A stretch of DNA of 64,000 nt from NCBI GenBank assembly GCA_015056625.1, contig SVFY01000001.1, forward strand, positions 1-64,000, written 5' to 3'. Below are positions 8,763-16,506 of this stretch, piece after piece. This DNA is from Butyrivibrio sp. (GTDB taxonomy: Bacteria > Bacillota > Clostridia > Lachnospirales > Lachnospiraceae). Position 1 is the stretch's first letter, and the number at the start of each line of letters is the position of its first letter. A program made the translations under genes and the position numbers. The notes below the pieces were generated by a model, which was not told the DNA's origin, did no database searches, and saw only the letters and a program-made list of their open reading frames with translations.

Positions 8763-9488
8763 CTAGATCATGTCAAATAGTAGCGAAATAATTTTCTCGC
8801 AGATAAAGGATACAAGGACAACAACTATTGTCCATGCAAAAAGCTCTGCTGTCTCAAGGTATATCTTGGATAGATACAGTCCATTCCCTATGGTGCCGAG
8901 GGGCTGACCTATGACCTCTGCAGCTATTCCGCTTTTAAAGCTCATTCCAATCGCCAGTTTAAAGGCACTTTTGAAAAAAGGCTTAAGCTGAGGCAGGTAT
9001 ATGTACCGAAGAAGCCTTGTTCCCGGCATGCGGTAGACCTTTGCCATCTCAAGGAGTTTTACGTCTGTACTCTTAAGTCCCTCAAGGGTGTTAAGGTACA
9101 GGATAGGGAAAACTACCATACTGCAGATCACAATAGAAATGTTTCTGCTTCCAAACCAGATGAGCAAAAGAATCACAAAACTGGCCACAGGAATTGATTT
9201 AAGTGCAGATACAAGTGGCCTTAAGAAATCTTCAAGCCATATCTCGTGCTTTGCAAAATATGCAAGGACAATACCCAGAACTGATCCAAGCATAAATCCA
9301 AGGAGGATCCTTGCTGTTGTCTGCCATACACTTCCCCAGAAGCTTCCTGTCTGTACAAGACCAGACAGCGCTATAACTGTATCTACAGGTCCTGCCAGCA
9401 GTATTCTGTTATGTACTATGAATGCTGCCAGCTGCCAGATCACAATCCAGGCAGCTGCAGCTATGATACGTCTGATACTTTTGGGCAT
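8763..9488 (-). CDS. NitT/TauT-type ABC transporter permease
   Basis: This 241-residue inner-membrane permease has about six hydrophobic segments, a size and pattern typical of SsuC/TauC. The cytoplasmic coupling (EAA) region is recognisable around LEMAKVYRMPGTRLLRYIYLPQLKPFF, where a Tyr-Leu-Pro motif follows the coupling helix. It is 51 nt downstream of the binding-protein gene and 8 nt upstream of the ATPase gene, completing a three-gene importer. The substrate is unknown. Confidence 0.9.
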   Translation of the reverse strand: MPKSIRRIIAAAAWIVIWQLAAFIVHNRILLAGPVDTVIALSGLVQTGSFWGSVWQTTARILLGFMLGSVLGIVLAYFAKHEIWLEDFLRPLVSALKSIPVASFVILLLIWFGSRNISIVICSMVVFPILYLNTLEGLKSTDVKLLEMAKVYRMPGTRLLRYIYLPQLKPFFKSAFKLAIGMSFKSGIAAEVIGQPLGTIGNGLYLSKIYLETAELFAWTIVVVLVSFICEKIISLLFDMI

Positions 9489-9539
9489 CTTACAATGTCC
9501 TTCTTTTTCACTTTTTTATACGATAAGCGTAAGGAATTA

Positions 9540-10547
9540 TCATCCCTCGTAGTAGAAATCATCTGATGGAAGCGCTCCTCCAACAGACTTGGGATCCTGC
9601 TCAAATAAAACTTCAAGATATCCAGAGAGGGTCTTCTTTATATCTTTTCCCGAAATGCAGACTACAGCACAGTTAGGAATAGCCTTCTTGGCAAGAGGCT
9701 CCTTGGCGATGATGCCCTGTGAAACTGTAAGCATTGCAGTCTTTTCAAGGTCTGATGTAGCTCTGTCAGCGCTGTACTTATGAGCCTTGATGAAGGCATC
9801 CACAGCACCCTTATGTTCCTTTAAGAAGCTGTTTGTTACTACTGTTACGCCAGTTACGATCTTGCAGGAGTCATTGACCTTTTCCCACTCATCTTCAAAG
9901 GCAAATGCAACCTTCAGATCTCCATTCTGAAGACATGCAGCTGTTACAAAAGGCTGTGGAAGTACAGCCACTGCTGTTTTATCCTCTGCAAGAAGTGAAA
10001 CGATCTCTGTAGGCTCAGACTTGAACTCTACTCTGCAGTTGTTTATACCATTTTTCTCAAGAAGATATCTGAGTGTATACTCAGGAGTAGCTCCCTGGCC
10101 AGTTGAATAAACTGTTCTGCCATCAAGGTCTGCAAGTGAAGTTACGCTCTCATCAGCAGTTACGCAGTTAAGAACTGAAAGTGTGTTTATATCTATTACG
10201 GAAACTCCACCCTCAACCTTGCTGTTCATAACACAGGCAACGTTTGAAGGTACAAGACCAATATCCACATTTCCGGCAACCATTGCTGCCATAATATCTG
10301 ATCCCTGAGTGTACATTTCAAAATCACACTTGATCTCAGCATCGCCGTTCTTGGAATCTTCTATAAGATTCGCAACGCCAATTGTTGTTGGTCCCTTAAG
10401 GGCTGCAACTCTGATGGTCACATCATCATTTACTGCCTGTGAACCACAACCTGTAAGAGCGCCTGCCACCATTCCAAGTACCATTACAAGGATCAGGGCA
10501 AGTGCTATTGTTGAAACTAACTTCTTAGATCTTCTACTGATTGACAT
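9540..10547 (-). CDS. NitT/TauT-type ABC transporter substrate-binding lipoprotein
   Basis: This 335-residue protein begins with a basic n-region, a hydrophobic stretch and the lipobox GALTGC, so the mature protein should be anchored to the outer face of the membrane. The body has the features of the type-2 periplasmic-binding (SsuA/NMT1-like) fold, for example the segments VAGNVDIGLVPSN and LDGRTVYSTGQGATPEYTLRY. It is first of the three transporter genes and starts about 29 nt after larB. Linkage to larB could suggest transport related to nickel-pincer cofactor or hydrogenase chemistry, but that is inference only. Confidence 0.9.
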   Translation of the reverse strand: MSISRRSKKLVSTIALALILVMVLGMVAGALTGCGSQAVNDDVTIRVAALKGPTTIGVANLIEDSKNGDAEIKCDFEMYTQGSDIMAAMVAGNVDIGLVPSNVACVMNSKVEGGVSVIDINTLSVLNCVTADESVTSLADLDGRTVYSTGQGATPEYTLRYLLEKNGINNCRVEFKSEPTEIVSLLAEDKTAVAVLPQPFVTAACLQNGDLKVAFAFEDEWEKVNDSCKIVTGVTVVTNSFLKEHKGAVDAFIKAHKYSADRATSDLEKTAMLTVSQGIIAKEPLAKKAIPNCAVVCISGKDIKKTLSGYLEVLFEQDPKSVGGALPSDDFYYEG

Positions 10548-10576
10548 AGTACCAAACTACCTTCTTTCTCTCACTC

Positions 10577-11356
10577 TTATTTTTGATTGATCATGCTCGC
10601 AAGGAATCCGGCTCCAAAGCCGTTATCGATGTTGACAACACTGACTCCGCTGGCACAGGAATTGAGCATGGACAAAAGAGCTGACAGCCCTCCAAAGGAA
10701 GCTCCATATCCCACACTGGTGGGAACTGCAATGACTGGGCAATCAGCAAGGCCGCCAACCACACTGGCCAGAGCACCTTCCATGCCTGCAATTGCGATCA
10801 CCACATTAGCTGTCATGATCTCTTCCATAGGCTCTTTTGCCATAAGCCTGTGAATGCCAGCAACACCCACATCATAGAGCCTTACAACGTTGTTACCATA
10901 AAACTCAGCTGTAAGAGCTGCCTCCTCAGCAACAGGCATATCACTGGTGCCACCGGTGGCAATGACTATCTTGCCAACCTTTTGTTCAGGGTCATCTGGC
11001 TGCTTACTTCCAAAGGCAATACCAACTTTACTGAGTTCGTCGTAAAAGAGTTCTCTTGTAGTCTCGGTCTTACCCTGGTTAAAGTAGTCCGCTGCCTCTT
11101 TGGACATCCTGGTGATCAGGACCTTGCTCTGACCATGGCTAAGAAGCTTTTCAGCTATCTTAAGGATCTGATCCGGAGTCTTGCCTGCGCCATAGATAAC
11201 TTCTGGCTTGCCCTGCCTGATCCCTCTGTGGAGATCCGGCTTTGCAAATCCCATGTCTTCAAAAGGAGCTTCCTTTAGTTTAAGGAGCGCATCCTCCAGG
11301 CTGACATCTCCACTCTTTACGCCGTCAAGCAGGCGCCTTAAATCTCTTTCTTCCAT
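10577..11356 (-). CDS. larB: Nickel-pincer cofactor biosynthesis protein LarB (AIR-carboxylase-like)
   Basis: LarB carboxylates and hydrolyses nicotinic acid adenine dinucleotide in synthesis of the nickel-pincer nucleotide of lactate racemase. The protein (259 residues from the chosen start) has the N-terminal helical region ending in DLHRGIRQGKPEVIYGAGKTP and a PurE-like C-terminal domain with IVIATGGTSDMPVAEEAALTAE and AIAGMEGALASVVGGL, which are LarB/CpmA hallmarks. I chose the ATG at 11356 because GGAG lies 7 nt upstream; a GTG at 11392 would add 12 residues. No larA, larC or larE is visible, so either they lie elsewhere or this LarB serves another enzyme. It heads the run that continues into the ABC transporter. 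Confidence 0.88.
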   Translation of the reverse strand: MEERDLRRLLDGVKSGDVSLEDALLKLKEAPFEDMGFAKPDLHRGIRQGKPEVIYGAGKTPDQILKIAEKLLSHGQSKVLITRMSKEAADYFNQGKTETTRELFYDELSKVGIAFGSKQPDDPEQKVGKIVIATGGTSDMPVAEEAALTAEFYGNNVVRLYDVGVAGIHRLMAKEPMEEIMTANVVIAIAGMEGALASVVGGLADCPVIAVPTSVGYGASFGGLSALLSMLNSCASGVSVVNIDNGFGAGFLASMINQK

Positions 11357-11405
11357 AAATGGTCTCCATAGTGCAAAGTCTTGTGCGCACACTAATCTAA
11401 TTTAT

Positions 11406-11436
11406 AGTATAACATTATTTAGGAACATACTGCCAA
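11406..11436 (-). promoter_or_regulatory. Probable promoter of the larB run
   Basis: On the minus strand a TATACT -10 (11406-11411) with an extended -10 TG, and a TTGGCA -35-like hexamer (11431-11436), are separated by 19 bp. The spacing is long but the extended -10 compensates. It is followed about 50 nt later by the larB ATG. Confidence 0.5.
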
Positions 11437-11451
11437 TTATTTCACAAATTA

Positions 11452-11478
11452 AAGGCCGTGGCGAAAAGCCACGGCCTT
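11452..11478 (-). terminator. Hairpin terminator after the S51/EAL fusion gene
   Basis: An 11-bp perfect stem (11452-11462 with 11468-11478, loop of 5) follows the stop of the fusion gene. The stem sequence AAGGCCGTGGC is identical to that of the terminator at 15723-15749. The trailing U-run on the minus strand is short. Confidence 0.8.
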
Positions 11479-11494
11479 GTTCATCCATATGTAG

Positions 11495-13855
11495 TTATCC
11501 AAGCATTTTCTCAAATTCAGCTTCAGGAACCGGTTTGTGGAAGTAGTACCCTTGTATATAGTCGCAGTCATAGCTCTTTAGGAACTTGTACTGCAGCTCG
11601 GTTTCAACTCCTTCTGCGGTAACCTTGGCTCCTATCATGTGAGCCAGACCAATGGTGGTGATGATGATGGATTCCACCTTGGGATTTTTTCCGATCTTTC
11701 TTATAAAGCCCATATCCAGCTTGATGATATCAAAGCTAAAGCTCTCAAGCATTGAAAGGGAGCTCATTCCACTGCCGTAGTCATCAAGAAGGATCTTTAT
11801 CCCCTGTTTTTTCATCTCACTCAGGTAGTCAATAGCTTTGGCCTCAAGATCTGCATAGGCAGACTCAGTAACCTCGAACCTGATAAGGCTTGTGTCTATC
11901 TTTAGCTCTTTTATCTTCTTGAATATACTCTCAATAAAAGCAGTATCATAAAAATCTATTCTGGAGAGATTAATAGCGCAGGGAACAGCTTTTTTTCCAT
12001 TCCTGGCGCACCTTAGTACCAGCTTCATTACGCGTTCTAACATGTATTTATCAAGGATTGATATCTTGCCTTCAGACTCAAGAACTGGAATGAAATCAGA
12101 AGGAGGCACCATTCCAAGGCCCTTATGTGGCCATCTGACCAGCACTTCTGCGCTTACTATTTCTCCTGTCCTGGCGTCAACAACAGGCTGATAATATGGT
12201 TCAAACTCTTTTGCCTTGATGCTTTTTTCAAAATCAGCAAGAAGAGTCATCTGCCGCAGATAATTGTCCTTGATAGCGTCGTCATAATAGGCAAACAGGT
12301 CGCTCTTTCCACTGGCGATGCTCTTTTCTGCAAGCTTGGCACCATCGATCAGCTGAGTTATCTCTAGCTTTTTGTTCTTGATTGAATAGATCCCGCAGCT
12401 GATCTCATAGTTAAACTCTTTTGAATCAGTCTTAAAGGACTGTCTGCTCATGGACCGCAGGTTGTCCGGAGTTAGATTTTCATCAGAAGTAATAAGGACA
12501 AAGTGGTCACTTTCCAGTCTTGCAAGTATAAGCGGCTTCAAATATTTTCTTATGACATCTCTAGTCTGGTAGATGACAAGATCACCGTTCTTATCGCCAA
12601 AGAGTTCGTTTACTACTTTGAAACCCTTAACGTTGGTATAAACGAGAGAAAAATGGCTGTCTTTGGGACGTTCCTTTAAAAAGAGCTTTCCCCTCTCCAC
12701 AAAACCGGTCCTGGCATATTCATCTGTAAGCCAGTCGTGGTCAAGGGCAGTAGTGATATCAAAGAACAAAAACAGCAGCCAGTCAGGATACCCCGGAACT
12801 TTTCTGACACGAAGGATCTTGGCCTGCCTGCCAGAAGGAGTTTCGATATGAACAGTTCTTACGAAATTGCCCTTTTCCTCCATCTCTTTGATTACGTTGG
12901 AAAGAGCCACATTGCTAAGGAAATATGACTGTTCCTCTTCCCATAAAAGCTGAGAAAGCCTGAAGCTTATATCGTTGTACTTAAGGCGGCCGGACTCAAA
13001 AACTTCCTTAAATTCCTCACTTACGTGATACACCTCGCACACATTGGTATTGATATTGACGGAGACCACCAGGTCATAAACGTCTTCTAAGATTGTCTTT
13101 ATAACAGGCTGCTCATAAACACCCATCAGAGGAATTATGGTCCCGGGCTTAAGAGGAGTTATCTTGCCATCCTCTATAAGTTCGCCAACACCTCTGAAGA
13201 TGGTCTTGCCATTTTTCACCTTAAAATAGCTGCCGTCGGTGATCATGTAGAATCTGCTTCCGAAGCTGTCCGGGATTACCACGTCATTGATCAGATCTTT
13301 CCCATCAAGGGTCACTGTCTTAAGATATTCTGAATGTGGTATCAGCTCAATATTGGTAAGATCAAGGCCTTCAGAAAAGCGGACATAGTTAGGATCTGCG
13401 GCTTCTCCGGCAAGCTCCGGAACAAGATATACATTATATGCAGCGTTCATAGAACCAGCACTTAGTCCGATCACGATTCCGCCATAGGATAAAAGAGCTT
13501 CTTTAAGCCCAAGCCTTTTCATAAAAGCAAGCTGATCCGGCGCATGACCACCTGAAAGATAGATCACATCTGCCCAGGCAACGAGCTCAGCAAGAGCCTT
13601 CTTATCTTTATCTGTCAGCATACGAAGCTCTGACACTTTAAGATCCTTCATCTCGAATGCATCAAGAAGGCATCGTTTCTGATGATCATTTTCACGATCT
13701 GCTTTGGGGTCACAGGGAACATAAAGGATGTTTGCAGACTCAGGCCATTCCTGCTTAAGGTCCTCAAAAAAGCCATAGCATTCCCCAGGATCTTTTTTCT
13801 CGTAATGATCTATCTCCTGATATGGAATAAAGCTGCCTGTAAGATACAAAACCAT
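11495..13855 (-). CDS. S51-peptidase-like / PAS-like / degenerate GGDEF / EAL fusion protein
   Basis: This 786-residue protein joins an N-terminal peptidase E (S51) class domain (about 1-245) to a c-di-GMP module. The first part starts MVLYLTGSFIP, has SGGHAPDQ and the nucleophile elbow GLSAGS (S132), and a candidate His in LIPHSEY (H174). A PAS-like segment (about 252-370), a GGDEF-like domain whose signature is degraded to RLESDHF (446-452) and an EAL domain (540-786) follow. The EAL part keeps EVLVR, AINLSR, EVTES, LLDDYGSG, IKLDMGF, TAEGVE and IQGYYF, so phosphodiesterase activity is likely. The ATG at 13855 has AGGAG 7 nt upstream; an in-frame ATG at 13996 would overlap the neighbouring gene. 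I know no named protein with this domain order. Confidence 0.85.
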   Translation of the reverse strand: MVLYLTGSFIPYQEIDHYEKKDPGECYGFFEDLKQEWPESANILYVPCDPKADRENDHQKRCLLDAFEMKDLKVSELRMLTDKDKKALAELVAWADVIYLSGGHAPDQLAFMKRLGLKEALLSYGGIVIGLSAGSMNAAYNVYLVPELAGEAADPNYVRFSEGLDLTNIELIPHSEYLKTVTLDGKDLINDVVIPDSFGSRFYMITDGSYFKVKNGKTIFRGVGELIEDGKITPLKPGTIIPLMGVYEQPVIKTILEDVYDLVVSVNINTNVCEVYHVSEEFKEVFESGRLKYNDISFRLSQLLWEEEQSYFLSNVALSNVIKEMEEKGNFVRTVHIETPSGRQAKILRVRKVPGYPDWLLFLFFDITTALDHDWLTDEYARTGFVERGKLFLKERPKDSHFSLVYTNVKGFKVVNELFGDKNGDLVIYQTRDVIRKYLKPLILARLESDHFVLITSDENLTPDNLRSMSRQSFKTDSKEFNYEISCGIYSIKNKKLEITQLIDGAKLAEKSIASGKSDLFAYYDDAIKDNYLRQMTLLADFEKSIKAKEFEPYYQPVVDARTGEIVSAEVLVRWPHKGLGMVPPSDFIPVLESEGKISILDKYMLERVMKLVLRCARNGKKAVPCAINLSRIDFYDTAFIESIFKKIKELKIDTSLIRFEVTESAYADLEAKAIDYLSEMKKQGIKILLDDYGSGMSSLSMLESFSFDIIKLDMGFIRKIGKNPKVESIIITTIGLAHMIGAKVTAEGVETELQYKFLKSYDCDYIQGYYFHKPVPEAEFEKMLG

Positions 13856-13914
13856 TGGTTTTCTCCTATATGTCTGCAACAATGAGGTATATACAAAATT
13901 AATTGTATCACTTT

Positions 13915-14544
13915 TTATGCGTTTTGGGTCATCACCCAGGAAAAAGCCTTGGCAGTTCTTATATCTGGATCCCTGAAGTGATTGCCAGGGTTCCACTCAA
14001 GGGTTGTTACAATCTGCTTGTTTTGAAGGAGTACATGGGCCATTCGAATTGCGTCACCTACTGTCGCCATAACAGGGTTTCTTGCCTTTTCTTCCTTATC
14101 TCCAAGGCTTAGATACACTTTGGAAGCTTTCATGTTGCTTTTTTCCATGTAATCTACAAATCCCGGAAACCAGATAGATGGGGATGCTGCTGCAACGCCC
14201 TCAAAGATATCCGTCTGATAAGCTGCCCACAGAGCAAAGAGTCCCGCAAGAGAGTATCCGCCTATGTAGTAGGCTTTGCTGCAGTCAGTGCACAGGGAGA
14301 GTACCTCTTTTAAGGCAGCGTCTGCGTTACCGCCAAAGTCCTCTTTTCCAAACACAGCTGGAGCCTGCCAGGGTGAAAGGTCATTGTTCCAGTTATTGAT
14401 CTTCAGCGCAACAAGGCGAAAGTCCGTCTTGGCATTTTTACTTATAAGAGCGACCTCGTTTTTTATTCCTTCAAGGTCATGTTCGTCCACCATCTGGATC
14501 AAGACTATATTCGCATCAGGGTTTCCAAATTCTAGTTTATTCAT
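13915..14544 (-). CDS. Alpha/beta-hydrolase, probable esterase
   Basis: The 209-residue cytoplasmic protein has the nucleophile elbow GGYSLAGLFALWAA (G-x-S-x-x-G, esterase D/enterochelin-esterase style), a following ASPSIWFPGF segment and a C-terminal candidate catalytic His in NPGNHF. The Asp of the triad is probably in SLGDKEEK. Substrate is unknown. Its start codon has no close ribosome site; the nearest AGGAG is about 17 nt upstream, so initiation may be weak. It is divergent from the Rpn-type gene and lies 59 nt upstream of the S51/EAL fusion gene, which may be co-transcribed. Confidence 0.8.
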   Translation of the reverse strand: MNKLEFGNPDANIVLIQMVDEHDLEGIKNEVALISKNAKTDFRLVALKINNWNNDLSPWQAPAVFGKEDFGGNADAALKEVLSLCTDCSKAYYIGGYSLAGLFALWAAYQTDIFEGVAAASPSIWFPGFVDYMEKSNMKASKVYLSLGDKEEKARNPVMATVGDAIRMAHVLLQNKQIVTTLEWNPGNHFRDPDIRTAKAFSWVMTQNA

Positions 14545-14563
14545 AGTGTTATTCCGTAAACTC

Positions 14564-14625
14564 CTTAAGACTTTCTTAAGATTAACAGCAGAAATTCTTA
14601 AGATTGCTGTTGTCCTATTTACAAT
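14564..14625 (+). promoter_or_regulatory. Direct-repeat box (three CTTAAGA copies) with a promoter for the Rpn-type gene
   Basis: CTTAAGA occurs at 14564-14570, 14575-14581 and 14597-14603, spaced 11 and 22 bp, that is one and two helical turns. A TACAAT -10 lies at 14620-14625, placing the third copy at the -35 position with 17-bp spacing. Eleven-bp direct repeats are typical of OmpR-family regulators; NTTAAG-N5-WTTAAG is the known CiaR motif in streptococci. A dyad (14584-14590 with 14605-14611) overlaps the box. Regulation by an OmpR-type activator is inferred. Confidence 0.55.
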
Positions 14626-14723
14626 GATATCACAGGATGCTATAGTCCCTTCTGTTGGATTTCTTATCCAGCTTCTGCTCCAATCGGAGCAAGTAATTCC
14701 AAGATTTATTAAAGGAGTTTTTT

Positions 14724-15695
14724 ATGCAAATTCAAAACAAGAATTACAAAGACACTGTCTTTAGGCGTCTTTTCAGTGACAAAGCCAACCTGCTTGAACT
14801 TTACAACGCCATCAACAAGACAAACTACACTGATCCAGGTGCCCTGACGATCAAAACGTTAAAAGGAATGGTATTCCTCAACATGAAGAATGACGTATCA
14901 TTCCTTATCGACTACGAGATCAATCTATATGAACACAATTCAACACTATGTCCAAACATTCCTCTTAGAGATCTCTTTTACATCGCAAGTTCCTATAAGA
15001 AAATGGTCCATCTAAAAGATACCTACAAAAGCGAACTTCTTCAAATTCCAGCGCCAAGGTTCTTTGTGTTCTACAATGGCAACGCGCCTCTCCCAGATAA
15101 AAAAGAATATCGATTGTCTGATATGTTCATGAAGAAAACAAAAAAGCCTGAACTTGAACTGGTTGTAACTGCGCTCAATATCAACGAAGGCAGAAATCAA
15201 GAGCTTATGCAGTCCTGTAAAACACTAAAAGAGTATTCCATTTTCGTTTCAAAGGTGAGAAAATATACTCACAAAGCAAAGCTTGAGCATTCTAAAGAAG
15301 AATATGACAAGAATAAGAAGGGGATCATCGAACAGGCAGTTACCACAGCCATTGATGAGAGTATAAAGGAAGATGTCCTTCGGGATTTCTTCGTAGCTAA
15401 CAGGAAGGAGGCCATTGATATGTGTTCGCTTGAATGTACAGCAGAAGAGCAACTGCAGGTATTTGCTGATGAGGCATATGACAAAGGGTTAGCACAAGGT
15501 ATTTCTCAAGGTATTTCTCAAGGTATCTCTCAAGGTATTACCCAAGGCGTGTCTCAAGGAATAACAAGTGTCAATGAACTGTATTCATGGCTTTTTGAAA
15601 ATGGCAGATCTTCAGATGTATTAAGAGCGACTTCTGATCCTGACTATCTTGAAGTTCTATTTAAAGAATACAGAGATGCAACTGGAATACAGTAA
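14724..15695 (+). CDS. Rpn-family (YhgA-like) PD-(D/E)XK recombination-promoting nuclease
   Basis: The 323-residue protein starts with the family hallmark YKDTVFRRLFSDKANLLELYNAI and has the nuclease core D57...FLIDYEINLYEHNS, with acidic residues D63, E65 and E70 followed by N-I-P-L-R. In Rpn proteins this fold gives RecA-independent recombination-promoting nuclease activity linked to phage defence. The C-terminal third carries six tetrapeptide repeats QG(I/V)(S/T) before an alpha-helical tail. The start has AAAGGAG at ideal distance. An in-frame ATG at codon 233 has its own perfect AAGGAGG (separate entry). It is one of only two plus-strand genes and is bounded by its own promoter and terminator, fitting a stand-alone accessory gene. 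Confidence 0.8.
   Translation: MQIQNKNYKDTVFRRLFSDKANLLELYNAINKTNYTDPGALTIKTLKGMVFLNMKNDVSFLIDYEINLYEHNSTLCPNIPLRDLFYIASSYKKMVHLKDTYKSELLQIPAPRFFVFYNGNAPLPDKKEYRLSDMFMKKTKKPELELVVTALNINEGRNQELMQSCKTLKEYSIFVSKVRKYTHKAKLEHSKEEYDKNKKGIIEQAVTTAIDESIKEDVLRDFFVANRKEAIDMCSLECTAEEQLQVFADEAYDKGLAQGISQGISQGISQGITQGVSQGITSVNELYSWLFENGRSSDVLRATSDPDYLEVLFKEYRDATGIQ
15420..15695 (+). CDS. Candidate internal in-frame C-terminal product (RpnS-like) of the Rpn gene
   Basis: An ATG at 15420, in frame with the larger gene (codon 233), is preceded by AAGGAGG at 15405-15411 with exactly 8 nt between, as good as any ribosome site in the window. It would yield a 91-residue protein containing the QGIS repeats and the C-terminal helical tail but no nuclease core. 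In E. coli, Rpn genes make small C-terminal proteins from internal starts that inhibit the toxic full-length nuclease. By that precedent this is a candidate intragenic antitoxin; expression is not shown. Confidence 0.55.
   Translation: MCSLECTAEEQLQVFADEAYDKGLAQGISQGISQGISQGITQGVSQGITSVNELYSWLFENGRSSDVLRATSDPDYLEVLFKEYRDATGIQ
15495..15566 (+). repeat. 12-bp tandem repeat, six units, in the Rpn-type gene
   Basis: Six consecutive units of CAAGGTATTTCT and variants encode QGIS, QGIS, QGIS, QGIT, QGVS, QGIT. The first three units are nearly identical. Unit length is a multiple of three, so copy changes would alter protein length without breaking the frame. Confidence 0.9.
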
Positions 15696-15722
15696 TACAC
15701 CATATCTTTTCTTAGATATAGC

Positions 15723-15752
15723 AAGGCCGTGGCATTTCGCCACGGCCTTTAA
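15723..15752 (+). terminator. Hairpin terminator after the Rpn-type gene
   Basis: An 11-bp perfect stem (15723-15733 with 15739-15749, loop of 5) ends in TTTAATAT. The stem sequence equals that at 11452-11478. Because the opposite-strand zinc-ribbon gene ends at 15789, it could terminate both directions. Confidence 0.85.
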
Positions 15753-15788
15753 TATACTGATCACGCTCATATTGAGAGTTTACAATTC

Positions 15789-16025
15789 TCAGGCATTCTT
15801 AAGCTCTTTATACTGTGCTCCAGTAAGTACCTCTGAATCACCGCAGCAAGGGCATACGATAAGGCGCTTTGAAGTCCAGCCAAGAACTGGGATGTAGAAC
15901 AGTGTTACTGCAAACTTCTCTCTTGCAAGAGTTCTCTCTACATCGTGATGGCAGTTAGGGCATACGCATCTGCCAAGATTTCTGTCCAATTTGATCTTCT
16001 TTCTTGTTCCGTATAAAATAAACAT
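15789..16025 (-). CDS. Small zinc-ribbon protein
   Basis: The 78-residue protein has two cysteine knuckles, CVCPNCHHD near residue 22 and CPCCGDSE near residue 58, the spacing of a zinc-ribbon. A hydrophobic stretch (FAVTLFYIPVLGW) between them could touch or enter the membrane. It starts 16 nt after the neighbouring 141-residue gene, with a GGAG site, so both are likely co-transcribed. Similar small zinc-ribbon proteins occur in Lachnospiraceae without assigned function. No function is claimed. Confidence 0.75.
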   Translation of the reverse strand: MFILYGTRKKIKLDRNLGRCVCPNCHHDVERTLAREKFAVTLFYIPVLGWTSKRLIVCPCCGDSEVLTGAQYKELKNA

Positions 16026-16041
16026 CTTTACTCTCCTCCTA

Positions 16042-16467
16042 TTAAGCTATAAGGCTTCCTTCATTTGCTTTGCAGCGCTCTGCAAGTGTGCTAAGTACAG
16101 TATTGAAATCAGGTACGTTCTGTACTTTTGAACATTTTGAGAAATAGAAGGTCTCGCCATTAATAGTCTCTACAGCTACAGCCTTGAAGTTGTAGTCGTA
16201 AGAGCCATAGAAGCAGTTTGAGCAGTAAACATTTGTGATATCCTTGATAGGAAGGATAACAATGCTTCTCTTGAAATCCCCAAAGTGACATACATAGTTT
16301 GCAGTGATCATAACCTGCGCCTTGGCAAGATTAAGTACGCCAGCACCCTGAGACTCAGTAAGGAAAGAGTTAAGGTATTCTTTACCACGTCCGTTTTCAA
16401 GGGCTTTTTCCACTGCCTGTGCGTTTTTCTCCTTGTCCATGTTAAATACTTTTTCGAATTTTAACAT
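16042..16467 (-). CDS. Conserved-looking protein of unknown function
   Basis: This 141-residue soluble protein (MLKFEKVFNMDKEK...) has alternating beta-strand-like segments such as RSIVILPIKDITNVYCSNCFY and FKAVAVETINGETFYFSKC, a pattern that could form a small PH-like or beta-barrel fold; this is a guess. I chose the ATG at 16467 because AAGGAGG lies 8 nt upstream and a clear promoter predicts transcription starting near 16500, ruling out the in-frame ATG there. It is followed by the zinc-ribbon gene. I do not recognise the family with confidence. Confidence 0.75.
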   Translation of the reverse strand: MLKFEKVFNMDKEKNAQAVEKALENGRGKEYLNSFLTESQGAGVLNLAKAQVMITANYVCHFGDFKRSIVILPIKDITNVYCSNCFYGSYDYNFKAVAVETINGETFYFSKCSKVQNVPDFNTVLSTLAERCKANEGSLIA

Positions 16468-16506
16468 CTTTTTTTCCTCCTTAGGTGGAATAGCCACCAA
16501 GGCAGG

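Noticed and set aside
13856-13996. Longer N-terminus for the S51/EAL fusion protein.
   Set aside because: It would overlap the esterase gene and has no SD, while the ATG at 13855 has AGGAG at ideal spacing and matches the start of peptidase E-type proteins.
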